NCBI GenBank assembly: GCA_022419385.1
Contig: JAJUBI010000004.1
Coordinates: 62,001 to 126,000 of the forward strand
Direction of reading: 5' to 3'
Length of the DNA stretch: 64,000 nt
DNA from: Paraconiothyrium sp. Pb-2020
Taxonomy: Eukaryota > Ascomycota > Dothideomycetes > Pleosporales > Didymosphaeriaceae
Shown: in pieces, positions 22,502 to 34,917 of the stretch
Numbering within the stretch: the stretch's first letter is position 1
Layout: each line of letters opens with the position of its first letter
Notes under the pieces: generated by a model
What the model was told of the DNA's origin: nothing
Databases searched by the model: none
The model's input: only the letters and a program-made list of their open reading frames with translations
Made by a program: the position numbers and the translations under genes

Positions 22502-23022
22502 ATGGTACGCAACCATCGATTGACTATGGCCCGCGCTTATTCAAAATAGCCTTTCATCTCGAACATTAACTTCACGGAAGGGACGCTCGTGAAGGTAATT
22601 CAACGCTGCCATCCAGAGCCGACAAGTCCTAACGATTGCGCAGCGCTCTCTCGAGACCTTTTTCGGCATCGGCCCCAGGGTGTCGCAAGGCATCATGGCG
22701 CGCTTCCATATTCAGCCCTGGGCGAAGGTCGGCAGCCTGAAGACCAGCACCCTCCTCGATCTGACTGCCGAGTTATCGAACATGAAAATCGAGAACGACC
22801 TTCGGAGAGAGATCCAAGAAAACATCAGACGACTGAAGGACATGGGTTCATATCGGGGTCGACGACATGCGATGGGGCTGCCCGTGCGCGGACAGCGGAC
22901 GAGGACACAGGTGAGCGCATTGTTTCGGGAGTATGGCGGAGACGTACTGATAGCTACAGATTGCAACTGCAAGGCGGCTGAACAGGACGAACCGTCACGG
23001 GGACGGGCGGGTGGGAGCGTAA
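22502..23022 (+). CDS. sws2: Mitochondrial small-subunit ribosomal protein uS13m (SWS2)
   Basis: Head protein of the mitochondrial 30S-like subunit that contacts tRNA and 16S-like rRNA. Exons 22502-22504 (ATG only), 22550-22594, 22644-22910 and 22960-23022 give 125 aa. The S13 family features are FFGIGPRVSQGI near the N terminus and the signature MGSYRGRRHAMGLPVRGQRTRTQ region (split here only for brevity), finishing IATARRLNR. The start was found by following the frame back: it is blocked by TAG at 22547-22549, and that TAG is the acceptor of a 45-nt intron whose donor directly follows an ATG, giving M-PFISNINF, like the M-VFI start of relatives. No long presequence is visible, which is normal for this protein. 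Confidence 0.92.
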
Positions 23023-25541
23023 AGGTAGCGAGCAGCTTTCAACCATTTGTACGATATTGTACGATATCTAAGTACTCTTTGACTGAGTGCTTCAGGAGTA
23101 CCAGCACCATAATTTACGCCATTTCACACAAGTTCGCTACGGGCCAACCTATTGAGTGTGCATGTGAGGCAGTTGTTGGTTTGCATCACACCGAAAGTTA
23201 CATCGGTAGGAAACATGAGATGATATGGGAACGAGCTCCCATCAGAGGATACTCATAGTGACACTATAAAACTATCCGTACAACGCGTCGGCCTAATAGA
23301 GACAGCTCGTCACTCAGCTGTCTAACAACGGGGAGCAATTCAGCCCTCGAGATCACTCGCCCACGATGTTGTCAATGTATACCTGACGCTTGGGATCCGC
23401 AACATACATCACGATCCCCACATGCAGTCTTGTTGGACTGTCGAGATCAAAGCCTTGGTTTCTATCGTTGATTCCTCCCCGTTTGTCTGATCATAAAGAC
23501 AGCAGGATCGATCAGTCAACCGTGTCAACTACTATGATATATCTAAGCCTTCCTCGGCACTCTTAATCGTCGGCTGCACCTTCTGGTCGGCATGACCATG
23601 TTTGAGGCTTAATTAGAGTCTAGATATCGCATGTATTCCGCGTTACGAGAAGTATGGCGCCGGGCTCTCATCTTGTGTGCTGCAGATGCAGTCGAAAGGA
23701 TGCGCCATATAAAGTCGAACTAATCGTGGCGTCAGTAATAGTTGTCGGAAGAGTAGTGGATCTGTGAAATAGTGTTGAAGTTCTGCAGCTCAGACCTCGA
23801 TAGGCGGATATGTCCATGTACAGGTCGAATATGGACTATGGAAGGTTGTAAAAAAGTATCAGAAAGACGCTATTGGGCTCGTGCTATGCATACACTATGT
23901 ACTACACGAGGTAGACTCTGAATGTTTGCGTCGAAAGGAAGGCGTTGATGCTTTTTATAAGACAGAAACGCGGTGCTTTATGGGAGTTCGCTAGAGAAGA
24001 CGATTCCACCCTCCCGGGTAGCTGCGCCGTGTTCCTGCATCCGTTATTGTGGCGTATATCGACTCCCACGATGCGCTGGTAAGCACGAGTTGGTATCCAA
24101 GGCGAAGACTTATTTCAGGACTGAAACATCGAAGACAGCGTATAATTGCAGCCAGGAACAAAGAGGTCTTGGTCTCTATGAACTTGAGCTGGCTATTGGC
24201 CGGGGCTTCGAGTAGTGTCGAGCAACACTCGGATGCAAGCAGATCCTGACGTCTTTGCAGTATGGTGATGTTCGCTAGGCGTGCAGTGGTTTGGGGATCG
24301 CAATTACTTGCTGCTGTGACAGGCTCGGCAGCAATGCAGACCGGGTGAAGTGCCGGAAGATAGCTATGCCCCCGCGATGCTACCTGAAATCCAGGAGGCT
24401 CCGTGAAGACGATGCAGTCTCCCGCAGCCCGCACCGTAAGTGCGGCGGCTACCAGGCTGCGCGCATGAGAGAGAGTTGGGGTAGTTCGCATGCATGTGTA
24501 CTGGACCCCTTGACCCAGCGGCTGCGGTATGTTTGGCTTCTTCTACAACCAAGATTGCAGTAGCAGAGGACATCGTACGAGAATTGGCACATGCAGGGCA
24601 GGCTTGTTTCCACAATGCGATGTCTAGATCAGCCGTCTGCAGCACCGCGCGCGCTGGGTGGTTGCACAGGCCGTCTTCAAACACAAGATGTCTGTGGCGC
24701 TCTCCACACTGGCACACCGCACAGTCCTCTCGTTCTGGTTGTAGGGGCGGCAGATAAATTGCACGCAGAACAAGCGGCAACGAATGCGGGCTTCGCGATG
24801 ATCACCCTGCATCGAGGCGGGGTCCGCTTCTTGGAAAAGCTTCGCGCCGCCTGCTGCGATACAGTATCTCCAAACACTCGCCGCCATCTTGCCGCCGCCA
24901 ATCAAGTTGCAGAAGAGGATCAGACGTCTCCTTTCCGGCTCACCGCCGGACGCGCTGGACTGCTTTCAGGGCTCCTCAGTGTGCTATAGCAGGGGTGGCA
25001 GCACCACGGGGAGCGTTGGGCGTGCTACTCGACGGCGGCGTCTCTGTCGACCAGCAGCAAACAGCCAGCACGGCGACGCCGGGGGTATGTCGCCCACGCA
25101 ATCGAGACGTTTCAGCTTGGTGTGCGCGCGGCGACGAAGAGCAGCGCAGCGCAGCGGATCCAGGGCTCGACGCAGGAACGACCGTCGACAGGGTTGGGAA
25201 GAGGCGCTGGAATGGGAAAAGGCGCTCGCAGTCATTAAAGTCGCTGGCCACGTCGGGCAGTCCTCACCCTAGCCCTTGTCCTCTGGCACCTCGCGTGGGC
25301 GGCCAAAGCCACCTGACTCCGGCGCTCTGTGTGCACCCAAAGGCCGGCTGTGTGCGATTCACTGCACGCCCATTCCGCAGTCAATGCGCGGCTCGCAAAC
25401 GTCCCAGGAGCGCAGCAAACACTGCGAGACGCACTCCACTGTGTCAGTTGCCGTCTAGCGACAGCCAGGCCCCATTTCAGACGTCGACATCCTTGTCCGC
25501 CGTGCTAGGCTTGTTTAAGCCCAGCATTGCAGCCGAAGGTC
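23023..25541. other. 2.5-kb gene-poor region
   Basis: Between two plus-strand genes. From 23.0 to about 24.3 kb the sequence has lower GC and only short open frames. It includes a small direct repeat (GTACGATAT twice at about 23050-23070). From about 24.5 to 25.5 kb it is GC-rich with overlapping open frames on both strands that resemble nothing known. The right part is likely the promoter and leader of the RhoGAP gene. No transposon ends or terminal repeats recognised. Confidence 0.4.
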
Positions 25542-28500
25542 ATGCTCCAGCGACATGCACACCACACCGGCCGCGAGCAGACTCTCTCTCCAACGCCAGC
25601 GCCGCTGCTGACTGCCTCCGAACAACCCGTCCCCTCTCCCCACAGCGAGGGCTTCCGCACCCTCCGCGAGTCGTCGCGCCCGCACCACCTCCCGCCCTCG
25701 CTGCCCGCCTCCCGTCCTGAGCACCCACGCCCAGCACCGAGCCCGCCGCACCTGGGCCTCGCTGCGAGTCCATCGTACCGAGCAGTGCCCACAGCCAGCC
25801 TGCACGAGGCGCGCTCCCAGCCGTCACGCTCCCTCGCATATCCGTCGCCCTATCACGACGGCCCACGCTCCCCTCGCGACAGGCTCGACGCCTTGATAGC
25901 GGAGGAGGATATTCACGCTCCAGCACCACCCCAGGGGAGCCCGCCCACCACCCCGAACCCGCGAATACCACCTCGAGGCGGCACCCAGCCCGCCAAACCT
26001 TCCGCGTATGCCCAGCTACGAAACGTCTCTGCCCCCATCCAGTCCTCGGCTGGCATCTCGCGCCCAGCATCCCCGGTTGCCATGCCTCCCTCCTCGCGAC
26101 CAACCCGGCCAGAACAACCCCCTGCACCCCCGCGCAATCCGTCGATAGACTCGGCCACGTCGTCCATGTCGAGCGCCTCGCACTCGCTGAGAGGAAACGC
26201 GAATCACGCCCCGAAGCCATCGCAAGATGCAAGCACTGCAAATCCGCCAGACATCGCCGCGCTCATTGCAGCGGCGGGGTCGCCCGAGGCCGCGCTGATG
26301 TCTTTGTGGAAGGAAAAGCAGAGCGCATCCAGCCACAGCACTCAGCTTTGGCGGCTGGTCGAAAAACAACGGGCCATGATCATTGGTCTGCAGAAGGATT
26401 TAGAACGGGCATTGAATCACAAAGACCGTTACCGGAAAAAGCTTAAAGACTACACCAACCAAGTACCACCGATCCCCGGCGCGCCGCAAAGATCCGACAC
26501 GTTTGATTCTGTTGTGGAACGTGAGGAGAGCCAGTCGCCGGCCCCCAGTGAGAGACAGGAGGACCTTGCCAAGTCAACAGTAACGAAACCCGCCGAACAC
26601 AAAGCATCGCCGCTTACACAAGAAACGTCTGCAGCTCAGTTGCTCCCGGACGCACAGCTCGCGCAGTCTCCGACCCATTCGTCGGATGCCCACACTTCGT
26701 CTAATACACCTTCGGTAGTGAACTCCCCAACCGATTATTCTGTGAAGCCACTCAGCATTGCCAACAAGGGCCTTGGTCTGGGTACTGCCTTGGGTGAGAG
26801 TGAGCCCATCGTAGAATCACCTACGGAGTCTCCCCAAGCCACGGCATCGCTGCGAAAAGCCTCTGTCGCCGCTGAAGGTGGTCTACAAGCGCCTCAGCTT
26901 TCACTGACTCAGGCAACACCAGTGATCGGAGGAGACGGCTTCGAAGCGCCAGTATCAAAACCAACGCAAGCATTACGAAAGGCGCCACCGGCTCCGCTCA
27001 ACTTGTCCAAACCCGTCAAGACAAGCGCCCACTTACTCCAGGCAGACCCTGGGGAGTACGACGACTCTGATTATGATGATACACTAGAGGTGGATGAGAT
27101 TCCGATCGTGGAGCGAGGCAGGCGCAAGACGCGTGAGGAAGATGATAGAATGCGGGAGGTCATAGCGCTAAAAGAGGAAGGAACTCGTAGCAAGTCGAAA
27201 AAGAAGAAAAGTGAGAGCAAATCAAAAGTCTCTTCCCCCGAAGCCACAGAGGGCCCTGAGCAGCCGTCAACAGCTAGTCTATCGCCTCGGCAGTTCAGTC
27301 CTCTTCAAGCCGGTCTTCCCTTGTCCCCACGACATCCGCCTGCCAATTCTCTCAACGCTCTTCTCAGCCCTGCCAACTCGGATAGCTCCATGGTTGCCCA
27401 GCGGAGCATTGTTTCCTCCCCTCTTATGAGTGCAGGCCTACCGACAAGTCCTCGCCCAGGAGACAGACCGCTTGGATCGCCATTGCCGAGAAACCCGAAA
27501 CAGACCCCCGCTTCACCTCCAATGTCTCCAAGAAGCACCCATAATGGAATGCCCCCACCAGCAACCCGGGCGCCGCGACAACCGGTTCCGCTCCCACCAA
27601 ACACGCCTCAATCATATACTTCACCCCAAACAGCACGACCGGAAGCGCCTGCTCAAGCAAAACAACAAACGCTGGGCTCGGACCTCTTGAAGCCGTCTTC
27701 GGCTCAGCTAAGCCCAGAGGCGGGCGATCTATCGAGCTCAGAACATGTACACCGTGGTCTCGTGTCTGACCAATACCCTGGTCTATTGCTTCCCCCTAAT
27801 GCCCTGCCGTCCATTGAAGTGAAGGTGTCATCTTCGCGGCTTAGGCCCTCGAGAATGAGCTTTCTTGCACCCAGACCCCAAGAAGAAGACCCTGTTTTCC
27901 ACCTCGCAATCTATGCACGATCCGATGGGAAGCAGCTGTGGCGTATGGAGAAGACCATAGTTGCCCTGCCAGCTTTGGACGCGCAATTGAAGTCATTGTG
28001 TGATTTCTCTGGGAAGCTCCCAGATCGAGCGTTGTTCAGCGGTCATGCGCCTGCAAGAGTTGATGCAAGAAGAGTGGCTCTGAACCATTACTTTGACACT
28101 ATATTAGAGACGCCAATGAACGAGCAGGCCGCCCTTGTCGTCTGCGAGTTTTTTTCTACGGATGTAATGGGTGCTCAAAACGGTGACACTTTGGCTCCTG
28201 AACCAGCTGCTCCGCAAGCTGCGCCCACACCCAAGGGTAGGCAGCTCAAAGAGGGCTACCTCACCAAGCGTGGAAAGAATTTTGGTGGTTGGAAAGCGCG
28301 CCACTTCGTACTCGATGGTCCCGAATTTAGATATTATGAAGTGGCAGGTGGTGCGCATTTGGGCACTATTAAGCTCCTGAACGCTCAGATCGGAAAACAA
28401 TCCCAACAGCAGACTAATCAGTCTCCACAACGGCGTGATGATTCGGAGGACAACCAGTATCGGCACGCTTTCCTGATTCTAGAGCCAAAGCGCAAAGATT

Positions 28501-30214
28501 CGTCAAGTCTGGTACGTCATGTTCTTTGTGCAGAAAGCGACGAGGAAAGAGACGCATGGGTCGAAGCTCTGCTGCAACACGTCGATTGGCAGGAAGAATC
28601 TTCTCCGATTGAGGGGCAGGCACCGGCGCACGCTAGACCTGCGGTGCTCACCAAGACCCAAGGGAAAGATTCATCGCGATCCAGAAGAAAGGAGAGTCCT
28701 GAACAAGACAAATCTGGTAGAGTGCAGGCTTTAAGCTACGAAGATACGATTGCCGCAGAAGCACCAATGCGTGGTCCTAGCCATAGGGAAGCCAAGGATG
28801 CCCACGGTCAATCCCCAAAGAGTGGATCTTTTTCAAATGAAGGCCTTCGGCACTACCCCTCCATCTCCGGTCCAACCAATGGTGCACCCATTCAGAACCT
28901 CGAGAACTGGGGAAACAAGCCAGTAGCTGTTCCAACGGCTACTAAAGACAAAAAGCGTAGCATCTTTGGCTTCAGTTCCAGGCCCCGTGGTCCAGATCCG
29001 ATACCCGACCCCTCCATGAACCAACACCGGGCGCCAGATCGCATCATTCAGCAGAATCGTAATGTATTCGGAATCCCATTGGCAGAAGCTGTGGAGTACA
29101 CGCAACCTATAGGCCTCAACGACCCGATTCCGTCCGTGGTATACCGTAGTCTGGAATATTTGAGAGCGAAAAATGCTATCAGCGAGGAAGGCATATTTCG
29201 TCTCAGTGGTTCTAACATAGTAATCCGCGCGCTCCGTGAACGTTTCAACACCGAAGGAGATGTGAAACTTCTGGACGGCCAATACTACGATATCCACGCC
29301 GTTGCGTCTTTGTTGAAGCTATTTTTGCGCGAGCTTCCCGCTTCGATCTTGACCCGAGAATTACATCTAGACTTTCTTAAGGTCCTTGGTAAGCTCAAGC
29401 CTGCCGTGTCATCTTTATAATGCTGATAAATTGTTTAGACTTAGATGAACGTTCGAAGAAGATTCAGGCATTTAATGTTTTGGTTCACAAGCTACCGCGT
29501 GTGAATTTTGAACTCCTACGACATATGTCTGCTTTCCTCATCGAGATTGTGGATAATGCTGGTGTCAACAAGATGACTGTCCGAAATGTTGGAATTGTTT
29601 TTGCTCCTACTTTGAACATTCCAGCACCGCTCATATCATTCTTCTTGACAGACTATCAAGACATTTTCGGCGGCGTCGTTGATGATGCAAGCGTTCTTCC
29701 TCAAGACGACCGCACGACTGGTTCTCCGGGTGACGAAATCCGATCGCCTGGACAACCGACGTTCCCTGAGGCTCCTACTCCTGCGTACAGTGATACCTTC
29801 CAACCGCAAGTAGCTCTCAACCAACAACAATGGAACGGACGACCACCGTCTGCCTTCCCCATGGGTAATGCCCCAGCCTATCCGCCACCACAGCCACCTC
29901 AGCAGCAGCAACAGCACTACGCCCAACATGCCGGCTACGACACCGGCTTCGTGCCAGTTCGTCCTAGGTATGACTCGCCAAGCTACGAACAGCAATACCA
30001 AAGTGCAGACATGTATGGCGGTCTGAACGTGAACAGCGCACGGCAACCTGCGAGCGCACGTGAGCAAAAGCAAAAGCGCCGCGAGAGTTCGATGCTTTTG
30101 ATGAACGTGGGCATGGGTCAACGGAAGGGCTCCAACGGCTCCAATCCGCCTCGTCATCGGGAGGAGCTCCGCGGCAACCCTATGCTGATTCGTGAGGAGA
30201 CCGCTTTTGATTGA
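25542..30214 (+). CDS. bem3: Rho GTPase-activating protein, BEM3 type (PX-PH-RhoGAP)
   Basis: Switches off Cdc42/Rho GTPases at sites of polarised growth. Two exons, 25542-29388 and 29439-30214, give 1540 aa. Residues 1-750 are Pro/Ser-rich and disordered, apart from a short coiled coil after LWRLVEKQRAMIIGLQKDLE. A PX-type lipid-binding domain spans about 756-873. A PH domain follows at about 902-1016 (KEGYLTKRGKNFGGWKARHF). The RhoGAP domain is at about 1175-1360: EEGIFRLSG includes the catalytic Arg finger, and MTVRNVGIVFAPTL is the conserved helix. The 50-nt intron splits the GAP domain, and splicing restores KVLDLDERSKKI. The C-terminal tail has polyQ and ends in a basic segment. The ATG is the first in the open frame; an upstream exon is possible. 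Confidence 0.93.
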
Positions 30215-30940
30215 CGAAACCTCGACACGCGGCTGTTCAATGCATCACGTTCCGAACGTCTGAAATCAGGGACAAGGATACAATTCTCCCATATTTACGA
30301 CCCTTACGCGGACCATTACGCACCATCATAACATTCAACTTATGCCTCTTTTAATCTTTGATTCTAATGACGGGACTAGGACTGGATCCGTGCACCCTTA
30401 GACGCGAGTCAGCATGTACAGAATAATACCACCTGGCGGGGCGGACACGTTTCTTCACCCATGTAGTTCTGATCATTCTTGGCGTTTTTGGGGGCGATTC
30501 AGTTTACCTGCTTCTAGCCTTACGTTTGCATACACTATCGTACAGGCGTTTGCGCCTTTTCTTTTCTGAAGAGGCTTCGTTCATCACATCCAAGCGCTCG
30601 TTGAGATTCCCCCAATATCGATTTTGCTATTTTGCTTTGGTCGCCAAGGCGACCTGATACTTGCAGTGTATTTGGCTTGCTAGTCGTCTGTCAAGAAGAT
30701 AGTGCAAGAGTGGGACAAGTTTGCCATGGCCCTGTAATACATGATGACTGGAGTCTGGCCGGCGACTAAGACAGAATTAATGCATGCTCGTTTAATCACT
30801 TCGTGCCCAATTCCTCTCCTGATGAACGCATATAAACTCGTCGAAATGCCCCACGCTCAGCCTCAAAGCTTTGCCTTCGCTTCTACCTCGCTGCCGCCAT
30901 TCGTCCTCACTGTTACGTCATGGACGTGCATCGGGAGCTC
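30215..30940. other. Convergent intergenic region (bem3 / naa25)
   Basis: 726 nt between two convergent genes, holding both 3' UTRs. No gene or repeat recognised. Confidence 0.5.
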
Positions 30941-33900
30941 CTAGCCCAGCTGTACCTTCAACACGCCCTTCAACGCCTCGATGGCCGAATCAGCATACTC
31001 TTTGGAGTATGTTTCCAGAGTCTCATCAGCTATCACCTCAGCTACCGCCGCTCCTGTGCTACCACGACGAAATTGCCGCCGGAAGTCAGCCACGCCATTC
31101 TTCTTAAGCTGGTCAATGATCGTTTGCATGCGAATCTTGTGCAAACGGTAGAACTCGGTAATAGATTCTTGAAGACGGTCGCAGTTGGCAACGGTGATCT
31201 CTTTGTGGAGTGCATGTGTTCGTGCTTTCGAAATTGGTCGCATGAAGCTAAGGAGTTGTACAAGGACGCGTAGCACTTCTAAGCGCCCATAAACGGCGTT
31301 GAGGGCATCTTCAGTGAGATTTGGTGCGCGGTCGAGGGCGGCATTGTTTGCTTCTAGAATTTGGCGACGAAGCTCGTCTGTATCGATTTCCAGTTGGTTG
31401 AAAATGCCTAAAATCAGAGGAACATGTTAAGCCAAGGTTCTCTTGAGTTCAATAAAGACCGACATATACTCACGTCCAAAGGCTGCTTCGAGCGACTCTA
31501 TCTGCGGCCAAGCAGGAAGCTTCACTAGAGTCACAGCATTATTAGCAAGCGCTGATGCCTTACAGACCTGGCGCCTACGTACCTGTCGGGATTATAGTCT
31601 GCAGTATACAGGCGATTGGCTTCCAGTAGAAGTTATTCAGACTAGATTCCGTTGGATTGAGACAAGCTCGGCTCTCCTGCTCTTCGTATGGCGTTATCAC
31701 GTCTTCTTTGGCGTGTCCTGACACGACAGGCACAGAGGAAGGCACTTCCTAGCATGGCGAGCTCTGTAAGCATTTGTTGACCACACCGATCATCGAGCTA
31801 ACTCACATGGCCTGAAGAAACTTCCTTGAACGCGATGCCATTCGCCGCATCGATCAATGTGCGAAAGCTATGCACCCATGACTTCGTTATAGGTAACGTA
31901 AAATGGGCATTTCCGACCCCACTTGACTTTGTATGATTGAGTTCTGGAATTGCGTCCCAATGGCAATTGTCTGATATGTCTTCATGATCTGTAGAGCAGT
32001 CAGATATAGAGAAACTATATAGCAAAATGACGGGCTTACCTCGCAAAGGCAGATCCAACGTTTGATCCACAGGCCCTCCTGCCAATCGAGCAATACGTCG
32101 TCTCTCGATGATACAGAAGTGCTTTGTCAGGCTTGTACGCAATTTGCGCTTAAGCTCGAGGAGATCGAAAGCCTTATCGTACATAAAATGCTGCAAATCC
32201 GCATACAGCAGATCGTCAATTTTCTTCTCCATGCGCGACAGGGTCGAAATTGCCTTTTCCAGCTCGTGGTCCGCGGAGAACGCTCTCTGGCCGCTCGCAC
32301 CAAATGGGTGAGACTGTGAGATTCGCGACAGTGCTATCCATGCGACATTATCATGCAGCATCTCTTTGATTTGTACGCGGCCGTAATGCTCAAATGCAAA
32401 GGTACCCAGGCCAATTTTCAGGTGTAGTCGTGTAGAGAGCAAAGCAATTTTCCTACAGTGCTGTTGTCTATCAAGCGATAGAGCGTATCGTGCAAGTACT
32501 GCGGCTTGGTAGAGATACTCTGAGCGTGACGTGACCTCGAACAGGTATATGAGAGCTTCGACTGCTATAGACAAAGTGTCAGAGCCACACATCGCATCCG
32601 TCCCCTCTGCTGCCAGCTGGAGACGCCAAAGTCTAAGCGCATTTCCGACGAAACTTTCAAGCAGCCCCGAATCAGGCTTTACAGGTAGCGATACTATCAT
32701 TAGAAGCTCGAATTTCAAGACTGTCGTCTCAGCTTCGTGCCACACCCGGATATCATGCTGTATGAAGTGGTTAGTAATACGCAGATGGGTGGATTGAATG
32801 CCATACCTTGGTATCTTCCTCCGATACTCCCTCTTGCCCTACTCTGTTCTTTGCACCTAGCGTCTGAGCGTGCTCACTGATTGTGGCCTGGAATTGTCTT
32901 TGTTCCTCAACTGACAGGAGAGCGACGAAGCGGCGGAGATCTTTGAAACAACTCGGATTGCGAAAACATTCGAAGTAAAATTGCGTGATGGTGCCGAGAA
33001 TTGGGTAGCCGAGGTAAGACCCCAGGGACAACTGCGTTAGACCTATAGCTCTGTATGTCCGCTGTTCCCTTGGGGGGAGAGATTTCCAGATGCCGGAATA
33101 TATTTTTTCAATCTTCGTCTTGCCTCTATTACCAGTCAGCGAGCCAGTTTCCAACATGAAGACACAGCTCCTTCATCACTTACTCTGCCTCTGGATAGAG
33201 ATGGGAAATTGCGTCGAGCAGACATTTCCACATTGTCCAACACATCGTACATATATTGAACATGTTAGTCTGAACTGTGGAAGGATCACCAGTTATCGGA
33301 TTGCCAGATTGCCAAATTGTGTCGATGAGTCGGTAGCACATGATTTCGACGTGTTGCCATTCTTTCTGTCGATGGGCAACTTCTATACCGAGCAATGCAA
33401 AGTCCCAGGACGCGCCGTCGATGGCCCTCTTCACGGTGGGAGGCGGGTTAGCCCAAAGCTGGAAAAGTTCCGCGCAGCGATTCTGGCGTTCGTAAATAGC
33501 AGCCATGAAACGCAGATCGCTCATGCTCGCGACTTGAATAATTTCATCCTATTTGAAGGTCAACAAGTAATCAAAGAGGCTGGCGTTTGCATCTTACTGT
33601 GGGCTTTGTCGAATTTCCATAGGCCTCTTCCATCTGTCTGAGGGCGAGGGTCAGTTGGATACGAGTGCTCGGATCAATCTTGTCTGCTTCTTTGGCAAGC
33701 TCGGCTCTCCTTTCGCCGCCTAGCTGATTTGCCAAGATCAAGGAATAGTATATGGCTTTCCGGGATTTGGAGTCGGTACCCTCTTTGTTCGCTTGCATAG
33801 TCGCCTGCAGCACGTCAGTAGGCTAGTCATGTGGGTTGTTTCACGGTCGATATACCCATCGAACATCTTCCCAGCATTCTTCTCTCATAGAAACAACGAA

Positions 33901-34374
33901 CAGGTCGGACCACAGCTTTAGCTTCGCTTTCCGGTTTGGGAGGGCCTTGGCTGCGTTTTGCCATGCTTTCAAACCCTCTGCGCCGACCGAGGACAGAGGT
34001 AAGCATTTCGGATCCGATTGCCGTGAAGCGTTTAAAATACGATCATAGAGGAATGGAAGTAAGTTGGTGTCAGTAATCGGAGGCTGGCGTTGACAGAGAG
34101 TGGTCAATATGGACAGGGCCTCATTTGCGCGACCATCAAAGTTGAGCAAAGTGGAAGCTTTCCATGCCTGCAATGGTCAGTGTTCTGATTGTGACCCTTC
34201 CTCAAGCATAGCGAAAAGACACATGGGACCAGTCCAACGTTGATGTGCCAGACTTACTAAGAGATATGGGTCGTTCGGCCTTTTCTTAAGCAGCTTGCCG
34301 ACCGCATCGAGGGCGAATTTTGGTCTCGGGTTGTCGCGCTGCGCCTTGCAAAATTTATCCCAGTTGAAGGCCAT
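30941..34374 (-). CDS. naa25: NatB N-terminal acetyltransferase auxiliary subunit (MDM20/NAA25)
   Basis: TPR-like scaffold that anchors catalytic Naa20 to ribosomes for acetylation of Met-Asp/Glu/Asn N termini. In yeast it is needed for tropomyosin function and mitochondrial inheritance. Ten exons: 34374-34258, 34167-33856, 33804-33598, 33548-33184, 33125-32807, 32757-32040, 31988-31807, 31748-31583, 31524-31474, 31407-30941; 967 aa, usual for the family. The N-terminal repeats (KFALDAVGKLLKKRPNDPYLLAWKA) and the mid-region SDLRFMAAIYERQNRCAELF with KRAIDGASWDFALLGIE are family-typical. The exon 7/8 join (GH-EVPSS) was chosen over other acceptors because only it opens the frame. The assignment rests on architecture and remembered homology. 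Confidence 0.87.
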
Positions 34375-34917
34375 AGCAGTTGTGCGGCCCGGTCCCGTAC
34401 ATACGCAGAGTACAAGTAGTGACTGGTCGAGAATGGTAAGGATAGTAACGCAAGATGCCGAGCTATTGTGGCCGAGAGGTGATATGTGGGTTGAGCGAAG
34501 AGTATGAGGCGCGCGGGTGAGGCAAGTCGTCGCGAGTGCATACGGTTGCGCCTTCCTTTCCGAGAACGAGCCGAGCAACAGCAGCGAAGCAGACTGCAAG
34601 ACAGGAAACACAAGAGCGTTCTGTGTGCATTGTTGTATTACCATAGCCCCCGAATCTGCGCTCCTAGCTTTACAAGATGGGTTCACTTGCTCGATATTAG
34701 ATGGCTAGAGGCTACAACACGTTAAACCCTTATGGAGAAGATTTCATACAACAGCAGGATCCAAAGCATCTCCACCAGTATATACATTTGCAGGCACTCT
34801 GCACAACAATAATACAAGCATCTTAGCAAGACACTGTGCGCTCCCGTTGCCTAGCATTGGTCCACTCAGTACTTTACAGGTCATGTCTAGTACAGCAATT
34901 ACGGAAAATGAATATGC
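34375..34917. promoter_or_regulatory. naa25 promoter and MSM1 3' flank
   Basis: About 540 nt between two minus-strand genes. No coding pattern beyond shadows. Confidence 0.5.

Noticed and set aside
25527..25541. RhoGAP start at the first codon of the open frame
   Set aside because: That codon is TTG; the first ATG is at 25542.
24364..25720. Plus- and minus-strand frames before the RhoGAP start
   Set aside because: No recognisable product; some are out-of-frame shadows of the RhoGAP gene.
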